A stretch of DNA of 64,000 bases from Paramecium tetraurelia (GCF_000165425.1 NW_001799288.1:63740-127739); one strand, 5' to 3'; positions 13,899 through 25,431 are shown, counted from the stretch's first letter. Notes: a model not told the origin generated them from the letters alone. Translations and numbers: made by a program.

Positions 13899-14792
13899 TT
13901 TTTATATTAATTAAAATTTCTTAAGAAACCGGAATATTATCAATAGTGGCATTATTCAAACAACATATATTTATAAATTTTTAACATTGTTCCACAATCT
14001 AAGCTCATAATTTGAATATAAGCTATTGGAGCTAAGCTATGATTCCTCTTTCATGAAAAGAAAGTTTTAATACTAACTTGAATCAATTTTTTTAAATCAA
14101 ATAGGTAAGTGATGAATTTAGAATGTTTTCACTTGAAAAACACAACATCCTTAGTGTCTAGAATTTAAAGATGTTATGAAAAGTACTTAAATGAATATTT
14201 TAATATTATTTAGAAATAAAATATCTATTCTCATTCAGAAGGGGTGATGGCAGAAAATCAAAAAATTTGAATATAATAAATTCTCTTTATGGAGCATATT
14301 TATATATCTATTAGTTTATTTCATTTCTTATTGCATTAAGATATTATAGGATACATTATATTTTCATTAATATGACAGCCTTGCTTTTGGTAATTGTTAT
14401 CAAGACTAATTAACTTAAGTGAACAAGGATTTTGCTTATTGTGTTTGCTATTTTAATTAAAATGATGCAAAACTGTTTGAATTAAATACAAGATAGCAAT
14501 TATATAAAAAATTTATCAAAAAAAAGATTGAAAACTATATAAGTTTAATTTAACTAATGGTATATTAAGAGACTAAATTGAATCATAGAAAATATGAGGC
14601 TCCAGCAATGAAGTTATTTTAATAGATATATATATCAATAATGCATTTGAATCATAATAGAGACTAGATAATAGTGAGATTTGAGTATAAAATAGATTGC
14701 TTAATGAAATTTTTCTGGTCATATCTGATTCAAATATAAAAATTAGTGAATTGATTAGCGAAATTTATGAAAAAATATTATTAATTGAAAAA
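13899..14792. other. Intergenic, no supported gene
   Basis: Divergent interval between the giant paralog 2 gene and the lipase-like gene. A short plus-strand reading from about 14610 could be spliced onto the lipase as an extra 5' exon, but the donor would be weak. I do not call it. Confidence 0.45.
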
Positions 14793-15743
14793 ATGTTTAG
14801 AAAATCTGAAAAGGATATAAAAAATGAGGCTATTCAATAAGCGGTTCCAGAGGAAAAATATAGAAAGCCAAGTCCGTTAGGAGGGAATAAATGGGATGAA
14901 GAGGATTTCTTATAATTTTATGGAGTCTAAAAAGATCAATAAATTAAGCTTCACACTTACAGATGCAAAACAACATCATCTGACCCAAAATCTGTAACTG
15001 TATTTTTTCATGGGCTCAATGAGCATCTTGGATTATATGCTCACATTGCTTAGGCCGTCAGTAAATAAGCGAATAGCGTAGTAGTTGGATTTGATTTTAG
15101 AGGATTTGGCAAAAGTTAAGGATTAAGAGGCTGGGTGGAATCCAGAGAATAACTAATGAATGATTGTTCTCGATTCATCTTACAGATTAGAACAATGTAT
15201 CCAAGATTGCCACTATTTGCTCTTGGTTAGTCTATGGGTGGAATGGCATCTTACTTAATGGGATAAAATGATTTGTGTGAAGGAACTGTCTTGATAACAC
15301 CTGCCATAATGGATAATTATTATAATGAACCTTTTATGAAAAAATTGGGATTGTGCTTTGGTGTATGTTTTCCAACTTGGAATCCATTCCCACCTGTTGT
15401 GGTGACTGGATCAAGAAATCCATAAATTTTAGAGGAGAATTTAAAGGATCCATATTGTACTTAGGTAGCAGTATTGCCAGGAACAGGTAGAGTACTTGTG
15501 TCAACAATGAGATCCCTTCCATAAACTTTCACTTAATATAAAAAACCATTTTTAGTGATATCAGCAGGAATGGATTAGATTGTAGATCCTGATGTAGGTC
15601 ATGAACTCATGAAGTAAAGTCCTTCTTAAGATAAACAGCTAATCCATTATGAGAACATGTGGCATGATTGTGTTTAGGAGTAGGAAATACATGAAATCAT
15701 ACCCAAAATTGTAGACTGGATATCATAAAGATCACTTAAGTGA
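14793..15743 (+). CDS. Alpha/beta hydrolase, monoacylglycerol-lipase type
   Basis: 316 residues, intronless. The core is a serine hydrolase of the monoglyceride lipase / lysophospholipase family: oxyanion-side motif FFHGLNEH, nucleophile elbow GQSMGG (the Gln is encoded by TAG), acid region GMDQIVDPD and catalytic His in MWHD. The family cleaves acyl chains from monoglycerides or lysophospholipids. There is no signal peptide or transmembrane segment, so it is probably cytosolic or lipid-droplet associated. The first ~45 residues are charged and unconserved. I chose the ATG after an AAAAA run because upstream in-frame codons contain no better start. Length matches the family (about 300 residues). 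All three catalytic residues are present, so activity is expected. Confidence 0.88.
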
Positions 15744-15839
15744 TGTATAATTATTTATTTTTAAATATGATACCAAAATTAAAGTCTAAAATCTAATTTA
15801 TAGTAATTTAAATCCTTTGTTAAATATAAGCACTCATAT

Positions 15840-16802
15840 TCAATTAATGTTTTTTGTTCTTCCTACATTGAGCATATCCTTAAAATGTTCATAAAAAAAA
15901 AAATAAATAGCTTTCGAAGGCATTCCCTTAAGCACTGAAGCTGAGATCCCTTTATAAAATCCTCTCAAGCCTTCATGTTCTAAGATTTTATTGGCTATAT
16001 CAAAGTTATTTTTATATTTTGGATTATCTGTTCCTATATATTAATTTTATATAATTCTAGTTTTAATTGTGGTCATTGGATAAGTGCAAAAAATAGCGAA
16101 TCCTTTGGAAAATCCTCCAGCTATAAACGAATTGAAATCTTTATGTTGTTCAAATTGAGTCAAAAGAGACAGGCACCATTCATAACAATTGATTTGAATC
16201 ATTCCATGACATGAAGTGAGTAAGGCCATTTTAAGACCTCTATAAAAACCCAAGACTCCATGTTGATTATATATTTGCTGAACAGTAAATCTGACATTTT
16301 CGAAACCCTTGAATGAGCATTTAATTATTACATTCATTTTTCCAACATTTAATTGCAGTCTTGTTAGAGTAACCCACAAAGGCTATGTCATTATTTGCGC
16401 AAGAAGGGAGGCATATATGGAGGCAATCAAAATTCCTTTTTTAGAACCATGTCCAAAATAGGAATTACATTCTTCTTTTTTGCTTTCATAACTATTGTTA
16501 GATGTACAAAATACAAAACGAAAAATAGAACTCTTGCTATGCTATTGGCACACAATGACCAAAATATTCCTTTGGTAAATCCTTTGAGACCTTCTTCTTT
16601 ATATATTTATTTAATTGCATTTGATATACTGCCATATTTAGGTACTAAATTTTTTTGAGTCTGACCATCATGACCTTTTTAAAAATTGAAAAAGTTGGAT
16701 ACTTTGCATTCTTGTCTTGATGATGTCGAGTGGGTGGAGGAATTGCACGCAAATAGTGGCTCCTTGGGATGCTATAGCAAATCTTAGATCATTTTATTTC
16801 AT
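15840..16802 (-). CDS. Mitochondrial carrier family protein (SLC25)
   Basis: About 303 residues after removing introns of 28 and 23 nt. Three tandem carrier repeats are visible. The first has the full signature (HPLDIIKTRMQ), the second a degenerate one (TQPLWVTLTRLQ), and the third TYPMTTIKTRI. Each is followed by an EGLKGF or GFYRG/GFYKG motif. These proteins move metabolites or cofactors across the inner mitochondrial membrane. The altered second signature makes the substrate hard to predict; I do not assign one. Its start codon lies only 7 bp from the start codon of the divergent kinase gene, so the two must share or overlap promoter and 5' leader sequence. Confidence 0.87.
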
Positions 16803-16809
16803 TTTAATA

Positions 16810-17850
16810 ATGAGGAACATAAACTCCGAATATTAAGTTGGAAGAATGATTTCATGCGGAACATTTGGTTAGGTGTTTGAAGGCATGCATATCTAGAAAA
16901 AAACTAAAGTTGTGATTAAAAGAGAAATTGGAAAAAGGCAAACGCTGAAATAGGAGAAAAAAATTCTTAAATCGTTATAAGGAATCAAGGGAGTGCCTAA
17001 ATTCCATTTTTCAGGCCAGCTCAATGGAGCAGACATTATTATTCTTGAAAATTTGGAAAGCGATCTGGCCTTTCAGAGGAGAGCTCACAGCAAATTATCT
17101 TTAAAAACTGTTTTACAAATTGCACTCCAATCTGTAGGGATTCTTAAGTAGATTCATGGTCGAAGAATCATACATCGAGATCTGAAACCGGAGAATATTA
17201 TGATAGGTGGACAATATAAAGGACAGATTTATATTATTGATTATGGCATCAGTAAATTTTATATGAACAAGGGATAACAAATTCCATTCAGAAAAGATAA
17301 ATACTTTGTAGGCACGATCAAATATGCATCTATATCTTCTCATTTAGGGCACGAGTAGTCCCCCAAAGATGATATAGAATCATTATTGTATGTGTTGGTG
17401 GAATTATTTAATGGAGAGTTACCATGGGAAGCCTATTAAAATGCAGAGGTAACTGGTAAACTCAAATAGTAAATAACGGATACTCAATTATTTAAAGGAT
17501 TGCCACAATAATTTAATTAAATATATTTGTAATGCGATATTAATATTTTAAGGTACATTAGAAAATTACCTTATCATTAAAACCCAAATTATGACAACAT
17601 TTTGAAAGTTCTAGAAAGCATAGCCACTGATCTGGACATCAAAATTGATGAGCACTTTGAGTGGAATAAATTCGACACACATCTATTGGATACTTTTAAC
17701 ATTCTTAAATCCTAAATTGTCTCTACCTCCCCATGGATTAATGACAGCCAGGTGAATTATGAATCAGAGGAGGATGAAGAAGAAGAAACTTTAGAATAGA
17801 AATTGTCTAAAATCAACAACTTATTAGAGTTTGATAACCCTTTAATATGA
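16810..17850 (+). CDS. Casein kinase 1 family protein kinase
   Basis: 346 residues, intronless. Kinase motifs in order: glycine loop (GRMISCGTFGQV), VAIK-like lysine in VVIKRE, catalytic loop HRDLKPENIM, and magnesium loop IIDYGISKF, where DYG replaces the usual DFG. The CK1-like segment GTIKYASISSHLG replaces the usual APE region, followed by DDIESLLYVLVELF, typical of CK1. The C-terminus is an acidic tail (ESEEDEEEE). CK1 kinases phosphorylate primed or acidic Ser/Thr sites; ciliates carry many copies. The gene is divergent from the SLC25 carrier with 7 bp between ATGs, and convergent with the CPBP protease gene with 15 bp between stops. Confidence 0.88.
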
Positions 17851-17865
17851 ACTTTTTATTATTTA

Positions 17866-18691
17866 TCAAAATTCAATTGGTTTCCATCCATGAACTTCCC
17901 AATCGTTCCAATACCATAAATTTAATACAATTACAAATCCTAAGTTAAATCCAGTATGCGCTAAAATGGCTGTCAATACACCAGAGTTACGAATATATGA
18001 AAACTTTCTACTGAAAATTACGAAAGGTATTCCACAGAATATGGCATACATGAATTTACTATGTTGTTATATTAATTCATATACCTGGTCACAACTGCAA
18101 AAATGAATACATATAATAATCCGTAATGAATTGCAACTATCCAAATAATCCATTCTTTAGGATTAGTGTAAGTTAACCCTCCTGCTAAGCCACTCTGCAA
18201 AAATTACCTCCAAAAGAATTCCTCTAAAAATGGATCCAAAAGCAGCATTATTACTGAAATCTAAGCATATTTGTAATCTCTACCACTATAATTTCAGTAT
18301 TAGCCATATAAAAGAAATTGATTCGATGAAATGACCAGAATGGAACATAACTGAGTGAAATGAAGAATGACAAAAAGGAAATTGTTAAGCAAATACCAAA
18401 CCAAAACATTCCTTTGTTTATTTACTCGCTTTTTTCAAAGGCAATTTTAGCAAAACTTGAAGATAGCCTTGTAACATGGGTAGAAAACTTATCCACACTA
18501 TTTGTTAACTAAAAACATTACTATAACAACAATCCTGGTATGATTAAATAGCAAAAGAGTAAAATTATTAATAAAGCTATCATTGGATATCCGTATTTCC
18601 AAAAGACAACTCCTGTAACAACTGAAGGTAGCAACATTGAGACCTCTAAATATATAAATTTCCATGGAGGCAACTCACCCGTAGCGTCCAT
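17866..18691 (-). CDS. CPBP/RCE1-type intramembrane CAAX-protease-like protein
   Basis: About 258 residues after removing introns of 23 and 26 nt. The protein is polytopic. The family's three active-site motifs are present: EExxxR as EEFFWR, the second-motif His in VAIHYG, and HxxxN as AHTGFN near the C-terminus. RCE1 removes the last three residues of prenylated CAAX proteins at the ER; other CPBP members have other roles. The glutamate pair and both histidines are intact, so it should be an active metal-dependent glutamyl protease or abortive-infection-like relative. The C-terminal DWEVHGW extension is reminiscent of eukaryotic RCE1. Stop lies 15 bp from that of the convergent CK1 gene. Confidence 0.8.
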
Positions 18692-19001
18692 TATTTAATT
18701 TTATTATCAACTTATTTAAACTATAAAAGAAGATTTAATCAAAAGATTATTTTAATAGCAAAAACTTATGAAAAAACATAAATTATTAATAAAATTCCAT
18801 TATATAATTTGTTTCATGAAATTACACTTCTAAACCTTTAATCTAAACCAAAATACTGAAGAGTTGAATTCATGAAAATTAAATTATTTCCAAATATTAT
18901 CAATAAACATCGAAATGAATTAAACTAATGAATTTCAGACTACAATATTAGTGTAATTGTTGTACTAAATTTTTACTATTTTTTAAAATAAAATTATTAA
19001 A
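18692..19001. other. Intergenic, divergent promoter region
   Basis: AT-rich spacer between the CPBP gene and the importin-alpha-like gene. No recognisable element. Confidence 0.5.
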
Positions 19002-20042
19002 ATGTTTGAAATATCAAATTGCATTTCATTGAAAAGAGAACATTTAAGAGTTTCAATTAGAAGATAAAAAAATGAAGAAATATTTTCCAAAAGTAGGAAG
19101 GTTATCCAAACTGATAATGCCGCATTAATGAATTATTTAATTATGAGAAATGAAGATGAAGTAATCTTCAATCTCAGAGAATTCATTGAGAATAGAAGCC
19201 AGCATATATATGAATCTCAATAAATCTTGAAGTGGTTATTAGAATATGAAAAATTGAATTAATCAAACTAAGCACAACAACTAACATTATTTTTTTTGCA
19301 TCAAGTTTCCCTCAATATAGAAGTAAATTTTCACTTAAAAATCAGGTAAAATATATTAAATTAGCAGCATCCCTATTGAAATAACTATGCTTTTAAGATG
19401 AAGAGGCATTGATTCTAACTACCAGACTCAGTCATAAATCCACTATGCGTTCATAAATTTTGTACAATTCATTTTAACATTAGTATTAATGAATTATCAA
19501 ATGAAGATTTTATAATTGATCTTATGGGAAGCCAACTCAATACTCTTGAACTAATATGTAATATTATGGCTGATGAATAATTCATATACTTAATGTTTAG
19601 TAAACATCCCTACTTTTTGGACTTTTTTGTTGCTAAATTACATGATTTAAGATCTTGCTAAATGGCAATAGACCTATTGTACGATATGGCCAACTCAGAA
19701 AAGCTTTGCCCAATAATTGCAAATAAAAATTTGATTCACGATTTAGTATTGTTGATCCCTTCATAAAGGATACTAGAAATTCTTATATTAATACACCAAA
19801 ACTCATATAATGCTGAACTATTAGAAGAGACTAATCTTATAAAATATTATATTGAACTTCTGGATTAAAAAATGTTTTTAGCAGAAGTCTTATTTTTAAT
19901 GAACTTTATGTTAGATTCAAAGCTAAACCAATTTCTTTTAAAATAACTATTAGTTCGAAAGAAACACATTTAAGATTTATGCTACTCTTAAAATCAATAA
20001 GTTAATTAATTAGCAACAATTATTGTCGATAAATACTTATGA
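19002..20042 (+). CDS. Divergent importin-alpha-like armadillo protein
   Basis: About 331 residues after removing introns of 23 nt (ending CAG) and 22 nt. The N-terminus resembles an importin-beta-binding segment: LKREHLRVSIRRQKNEEIFS followed by KSRKV. The rest is helical and Leu-rich in a pattern compatible with ARM repeats, for example QILKWLLEYEKLN and LLKQLCFQDEEALIL. Importin-alpha adaptors carry nuclear-localisation cargo to importin-beta. This one is shorter than the usual ~520 residues, and I cannot see the conserved W-xxx-N cargo groove, so cargo binding is doubtful. The gene is convergent with the next one, 20 bp between stops. An apparent plus-strand extension past the TGA is only the antisense of that neighbour. 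Confidence 0.6.
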
Positions 20043-20062
20043 TTTATATATTATTAAATTTA

Positions 20063-20742
20063 TCATGAAAAGAATAGTTAATTTGATCGTTTTTTAGGTT
20101 AAGATGAAAATGCTCTGAGCTCTGTCTTCAAAGTTTTTATTTCATTTGATAACTCAGAATACATTTTATTCCAAATAGTCCTTTACTATTTCAAATCTTA
20201 TTGAGTCTAAAATGTTATAGAATTATATAGGTACTTATTATCTGAGTTACTTTTCTTAAACTAACTATTCTTATAATACATTTATGGTAGATTCTCTGTC
20301 TTTTATTTATTTTTCAAGAATCTCTACTTTTTAATAATTATTATTATTATTATTGTTATTCCAATTTTCTTTATCTTGGAAGAATAGAGATCTATCTTAT
20401 TTTTCCTTTTGGAGTCCCTCGATTTTTCCTCTAAGAGATTAAATATCTTGAATGTAATCAGTGGAAATTTAACTCAATTAATTATGGGTCTGAGAAATTG
20501 AAGGTCGGCATCTATAGGATCTATTAGTTTCATTAAAATCAAGTCTAGGTGGTTTTGCATTTGTACTGACAATAAATTCAGGTGAAATACCCAACTAAAT
20601 ATTTTTAATCTAATTTTATGCTTTGATTCTTTCTACTTCCAATTTATTTAGATTTTTTGGTTTCTATTATTTTTTAAAGTTTTCCAATGGTTTTTTCTTG
20701 CAAAGCAATGACTTCTGCTAATTGTTTGACCTTTTTAGACAT
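20063..20742 (-). CDS. Coiled-coil protein of unknown function
   Basis: About 211 residues, Lys/Glu/Gln-rich with long coiled-coil stretches (KIEGLQKEKQDRSLFF, EILEKQIKDRESTINVLQEQ) and a short poly-Asn run from a trinucleotide repeat. A 28-nt intron near 20252 restores the helix into a C-terminal coiled coil. Near the start the frame slips by one base: either an unusually short 16-nt intron (GTCATT..GCAAG) is spliced, or the A6 run holds a sequencing or real indel. I therefore treat the first ~20 codons as provisional. No family recognised; centrosomal or ciliary roles are common for such proteins but unproven here. Confidence 0.6.
20333..20356. repeat. ATT/AAT trinucleotide microsatellite
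   Basis: About eight near-perfect ATT units on the plus strand. They encode the poly-Asn run of the coiled-coil protein on the minus strand. Confidence 0.8.
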
Positions 20743-20928
20743 AATTGACTGTTAATTTCAAATTTAATAAATAATTAATGAACTTTGAATTTAATGATGT
20801 GTTTAGAGTACATGTAATTGAGCGTAGAAAAAATTGATAAAAAATATGGTTATTTGTGTAGATTAATTTTATTTCTTGTGATACAGAACAAACTAACCAA
20901 ATACTTTATTATTTTAGTATTTAAAAAA

Positions 20929-21377
20929 ATGAAATTGTTCTCTTAGCAAAATAAGAAAAGAAATAATAGTGAAGAATAATTTAAACTTTGGAATTACATT
21001 CAAATAGAGATGCTGCTTAAAAATATTTCAGAAATGAGTAATGGAAATTTAAGTAACCAATTAGTTGCAAAGGCAGTAAAGAATAGAATTTATAAATAAT
21101 AGGATATTAAAATTTAGTTACCAAAATCATATAGTTAAATTAAGACTAACCAAATTAAGATACTAATATTTCTTCTATTGAAAGTTATTTCTCTTTAGAA
21201 ACTAAAATTCAAGATAATTGGTTTAGATTATAATTTCAAAATTGGTTTAATAATCATTAAAATGCATATATTTATCTTTTATATACTTTAAAATTAATGG
21301 AGGTCATTTACTCAACTTAATTCCAAGCAATTTTAAGAATAACTATAATTAATTTGATAGGATAGGAAAGCAAATGA
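20929..21377 (+). CDS. Small protein of unknown function
   Basis: About 141 residues if a 23-nt intron (GTTGCA..AATAG) is removed; the frame then runs cleanly to a TGA. It starts with a basic segment (MKLFSQQNKKRNNSEEQ). Aromatic/hydrophobic helices follow, including NWFRLQFQNWFNNHQ and IYLLYTLKLMEVIYS. No signal peptide or clear domain is visible. The intron donor is GTT rather than GTA, so the model is moderate. No homologous family recognised. Confidence 0.45.
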
Positions 21378-21559
21378 ATAAATTATTCATCAGATATTTT
21401 CTATAATCACATAAAAACTACTGGATTTCTTAATTAGAATTGGGTTAAATAGTCCATAAATATATATATATTTTTTAAGAAACAATTAATTGTATTCCAA
21501 AAATCCTAAAATAATTCTTAGTTGAAAATTGATAGAATAACTTTATATGATACTAAATA

Positions 21560-22024
21560 TCAATCTTAAGGAATCTAAATTTTTAGGTTTTTCTTCTTGA
21601 TTCCAACAGATTATTTATACCCACTCTAGATTCCCTAATCATCTTTTTCATTATTATTCGGAGAATACGATTATTATTAGTTTATGATTTCCCTTTCTAA
21701 CTTATCCATATCATCATAATATATTTTCCCATTTTTTTTAGTTTGACCCTCTTAATCTTATTAATCAATGGGGTGAGTTTTTGTAAATGAACTTGATTAA
21801 TTTTATAATTAGGGTTAAGTATTGATATTATCGCCCCGACTCTCAAGCTTTCTATCGCAAGAATTCACATATTATTGCAGTTTATGTATTTCTTCTTCAA
21901 GCTTTTTACTTTTATTTTTTCTTCTGAATCGTTGTAAAATTAAAAACGCTATCAAACCTACGAAAAAAGACACTAGAATGCATACGATTATCCATATTTC
22001 CGTTTCATTTGAATCGTCTCCCAT
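21560..22024 (-). CDS. Small type III single-pass membrane protein with Gln/Asn-rich tail
   Basis: 154 residues, intronless. A short acidic N-terminus (MGDDSNETE) precedes one transmembrane helix (IWIIVCILVSFFVGLIAFLI). A basic stop-transfer stretch (RFRRKNKSKK) follows, then a coiled-coil segment and a polar Gln/Asn-rich cytoplasmic tail. The positive residues after the helix predict an outside or lumenal N-terminus. No family recognised. This is the kind of short tail-rich membrane protein common in ciliates. Confidence 0.6.
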
Positions 22025-22350
22025 AATAATACCAGGGTGAAAAATTAGACAATATAATTATTATCAATTTTATTGTTTAAAAAAAGAAAAATAGAATGTA
22101 TTAGTTTGAATTTTAAATACATTACCTGAAATTATTCTAGAACATGAATACTGTTATTAAAATTATATAACAGTAGCAACATAAATATCCATGTTTGATA
22201 TAAATATAAATTATATAAGTATAAGAATGAGAAAAACTTTCTATATTAAAGATTATCTTTATTAAGAAATTCAAGAAACTAAGAAATGAAAATGTTAAAA
22301 TATGAGGCGTATTGTTACTGTAAATTATTTTATGAATATAATTCTAAGTC
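22025..22350. other. Intergenic, no gene seen
   Basis: AT-rich spacer between two minus-strand genes; nothing recognised. Confidence 0.5.
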
Positions 22351-23320
22351 TCAGGCATAGAGCTTAATAGTTCCATCATTAAGACCAATTATCAAAGCAT
22401 TTTTATTTTTTGAAACACTAGCACTACTAATTCTTTATTAAAACTCTATTGTTTGTGAGATCTTAATTTCTTCATTGTCTTATTTCCATAAATTCATTTG
22501 CTTTGAAAATCCTATCTCTATGAATGTTTTTCCTCCATCCAAAAATAGAATTTAAGAGAGAGATGAACCAGAATCCTAAGTCTCTCCCAAACACTTCATA
22601 TCACCTTATTCTAAATCAACACCATATTGCTTATACTTCTTATTTGATCCAAGTATCAAAATTCTATCAAATGATCCAAAAATAGAATAAATTGTGATGT
22701 TGTTTGTAAATATTTTAAAAAATTCATATCTTTTCAAATTTTGGTTGAATTTGAACATCTAAATTTTAACACTTTAATTTGAGCAAATCAAATAAGATTC
22801 AATAAATATAATATTGAGCCATTCATTCTAATTTGCATCACAAATTTATTAGAATTATTAAAACAATCCTTTGGAATGATGGTAAACAATTAAAGAGCCA
22901 TCAGATTAAGAACCTAATTTAACAAAAATAATTACAAGCAAAATGATTCAATTATTAATTAACATTACTAATTCTAGTAAAGTGGCTTGATGATATGATA
23001 TACTATATTCTCACAATTTTCCAATTTCTTGTTTCAACTCTGTATATTATGAGTACTCCAGGTTCCCAACAAGTCACAATTGTACTAATATCTTCACAAA
23101 CATTTATTCCTAAATTGCTCTCACAACGACAAAAAAGGAATAATCTTGTACATCTTGCCCTTAGATCATATATTTTCAATTTATAATATTCGCCTAAACC
23201 ATAGATATATTACCCTTTTTAATCAAAATATAAAGCACTGATGCTGATAATGCATTGTTAATAAATATCAATGCTTTGTATTTCTTGAAGTTAAAATTCT
23301 TTTTGAGAAAATTTAGTCAT
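22351..23320 (-). CDS. WD-repeat-like (beta-propeller) protein
   Basis: About 315 residues after removing one 22-nt intron near 22910. Propeller-like blades are suggested by recurring strand ends such as YKLKIYDLRARC, VLIIYRVETRNWKIV, DGSLIVYHHSKG, KQMNLWKQDNEE and the terminal NDGTIKLYA. The classical WD dipeptide is poorly conserved, so repeat count cannot be fixed by eye; five to seven blades would fit the length. Such propellers are protein-interaction platforms. Nothing links it to a particular complex. Confidence 0.6.
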
Positions 23321-23913
23321 CCTACTTAATTTAAAACTAATAATAAAATAAACAATTTAATTTATCAACAAAATACATGTTGAAATTTAAGTTCAATGAT
23401 TAATTGGTTATTAAGGAGAAGGAGGATTTAATTTATAATAAAAATATATTCGAAATATAATTAAATATTCATTAATTTCAATATCTCACAAGATTAAAGA
23501 AAAAGTACATAATAATTCTAAGAAATAAATAATTAATAATTATTTAATTGAAAGCTTGAATTGATGAAGTATATTTTTTTAATTTTAGATTTATAGCTAA
23601 TAAAAATTAGATTTTATATAATTCTATAAATGAAATAAACTGATAATTCTAATCCGCAATAGATTAATGATGATGTTAACATATAATAGTTTAGTTAAGT
23701 ACCTTCTCTCAAGCATTTTCTCAGTTATTGTAATTTCAAATCAATATGCCATAAGAAAAAAGGTCAACTTTAGTTAGTTCCAATAAATTTGCCAAAAGAA
23801 AGAACCCCAACTTGAAAATGTGGTTGATATTGGATATATTAATTAATTAATAAACTTAATTTCAATTACCATATAGAATATTTACTAATATAAAATATAT
23901 CATATAAGAATTA
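23321..23913. other. Intergenic, divergent promoter region
   Basis: AT-rich interval between the WD-like gene and the tubulin-like gene; no element recognised. Confidence 0.5.
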
Positions 23914-25192
23914 ATGAGTGAATTAATTTAGTTAAATGCAGGGTGGAATTCAAATGAGATAAGTCTGAAATATTTAGAAAAACTAATACAAGATCATCAT
24001 TTATCACAATAATAAATGAACAATAGAGAAAATAAGGACTAATTTTTCGAGAGAATATCCACTTGTTTTGAGGAACATGAGAAATATAGAAGTTTTAGAG
24101 GAGTGTTTTTAGATGAATAGCAATGTAAGATTAGATTTAAATTTAACAGCTATGGATTAAATTCTGACAATGTAAGATTAAGGGTTCATAGATCCTAATT
24201 ACATGATTGGTAAAAATGTTTATTTGGATGGTACTTATTATCAAGGGAAAAATATATTTGCTCAAGTATATCAACAAGAATTTGAAGATAAGTTGAGATA
24301 AATATATGAGAACTCAGATCAATTGTTTGGTTGCAATCTTATTCATTCACTTTCTGATAAATTTTGTGGAATATCAATGCAATTAATGCCATCTTTGGAG
24401 AGTTAATTATTTTTTAGTTCCACATCAATATTTCCGAATCTGTAATCTTGTTCAGCAATTGAAATCTATAATACAATCCTTTCACTCAACTAATTGATAT
24501 TTAATTGTAATTATTGTATGGTCTATGATTACAACTCTTTGAGCAAGAGAGTTTAAGAATAATATAAATATCCAACTCAATCAAATTGTCATGACATTAT
24601 TGCTGAAACATTGCTTTAAAATAATTGTTCAATGAGATTCCCTGGTTATCAAAATGGAGATCTAAGAAAGTTGGCTGTTAATTTAATTTCATTTCCGAGG
24701 ATGCATTTTTTATCAAATGCTTTCTGTGTTATAAGTCCTTCTAAGATTTTGAGTAATTAGATTTATAAGCTAACCGAGCCTGCCAATTAGAATTTTACAT
24801 TCTCAGAGGATGCCAAAAATTTTTATAGAATGTAGGCAACTGTAAGTAGAACCAAAAATTTGTATTATGAAATATAAGAGTCTACATCCAAATGTAAAAA
24901 TACGACAGCTTGGGTTAAAGATGGTTTTTGTAATATCAATTGCAAGGTCGAGCACTATGAATTGGGAGATACTGTTTTGTATATTGGTCACCACAATTAT
25001 TTTGGGATGTATTGCAGAGAGTTATGTTTAAAATTTTTGTAATAATGGAGAAGAAAGGCTTACTTTCATTATTATGCATCTGAAGGAGCAGACGAATTAG
25101 ATTTCGTTGAGGCTGAATCTTCAGTGTCAGATCTATTCTCTGAATATATTAGTTATGACATCACAGACTAGGAATCGAATGGTTTGGATTGA
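23914..25192 (+). CDS. Highly divergent beta-tubulin-like protein without GTP-binding motifs
   Basis: About 417 residues after one 25-nt intron (ending CAG). It aligns along the whole length of beta-tubulin. The start ([19 protein letters not shown]) corresponds to REIVHIQAGQCGNQIG. SMDQI matches the TMDSV region. [13 protein letters not shown] occupies the place of [31 protein letters not shown] is nearly canonical, and FRRKAFLHWY..GMDEMEFTEAE is matched by [19 protein letters not shown]. The GTP-contacting T1 loop and tubulin signature loop are thus lost, while the intermediate-domain core and C-terminal helices remain. Paramecium is known for unusual tubulins (eta, theta, iota); this may be one of these or a new member. 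It probably cannot bind GTP normally. The open frame and clean intron argue against a pseudogene. Confidence 0.82.
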
Positions 25193-25431
25193 TTAATTTA
25201 ATAGCTATTTTGCATGTCACTTTATGAATATTATAACCATTTTTGTATTTTGATAATTTCATTACTAAAGAATCTGATTGGCTTAGTATGAGGAGAATAG
25301 GGGTTACCAGTAGTCAATATGGGAAAATGGCATCTCAATGATTGTGTGTAGAAAGTAGCTATTTTTATAACAATTATACTATATATGTCTTTTCAGACGT
25401 CATTAATCAATTATTATAATCATAAGTAGTG
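25193..25431. promoter_or_regulatory. Upstream region of the bZIP gene with a CRE-like site
   Basis: AT-rich spacer holding the palindrome GACGTC inside AGACGTCAT at 25395-25403, about 30 bp before the bZIP start codon. It differs from the CRE core TGACGTCA at one base. Binding by the adjacent bZIP is speculation. Confidence 0.25.

Noticed and set aside
20043-20300. Apparent continuation of the importin-alpha-like frame past its TGA
   Set aside because: The minus-strand coiled-coil gene, with its 28-nt intron, explains this interval better; the plus reading is its antisense shadow.
25288-25341. 17-codon frame MRRIGVTSSQYGKMASQ before the bZIP gene
   Set aside because: Too short to support; no evidence of a regulatory upstream frame.
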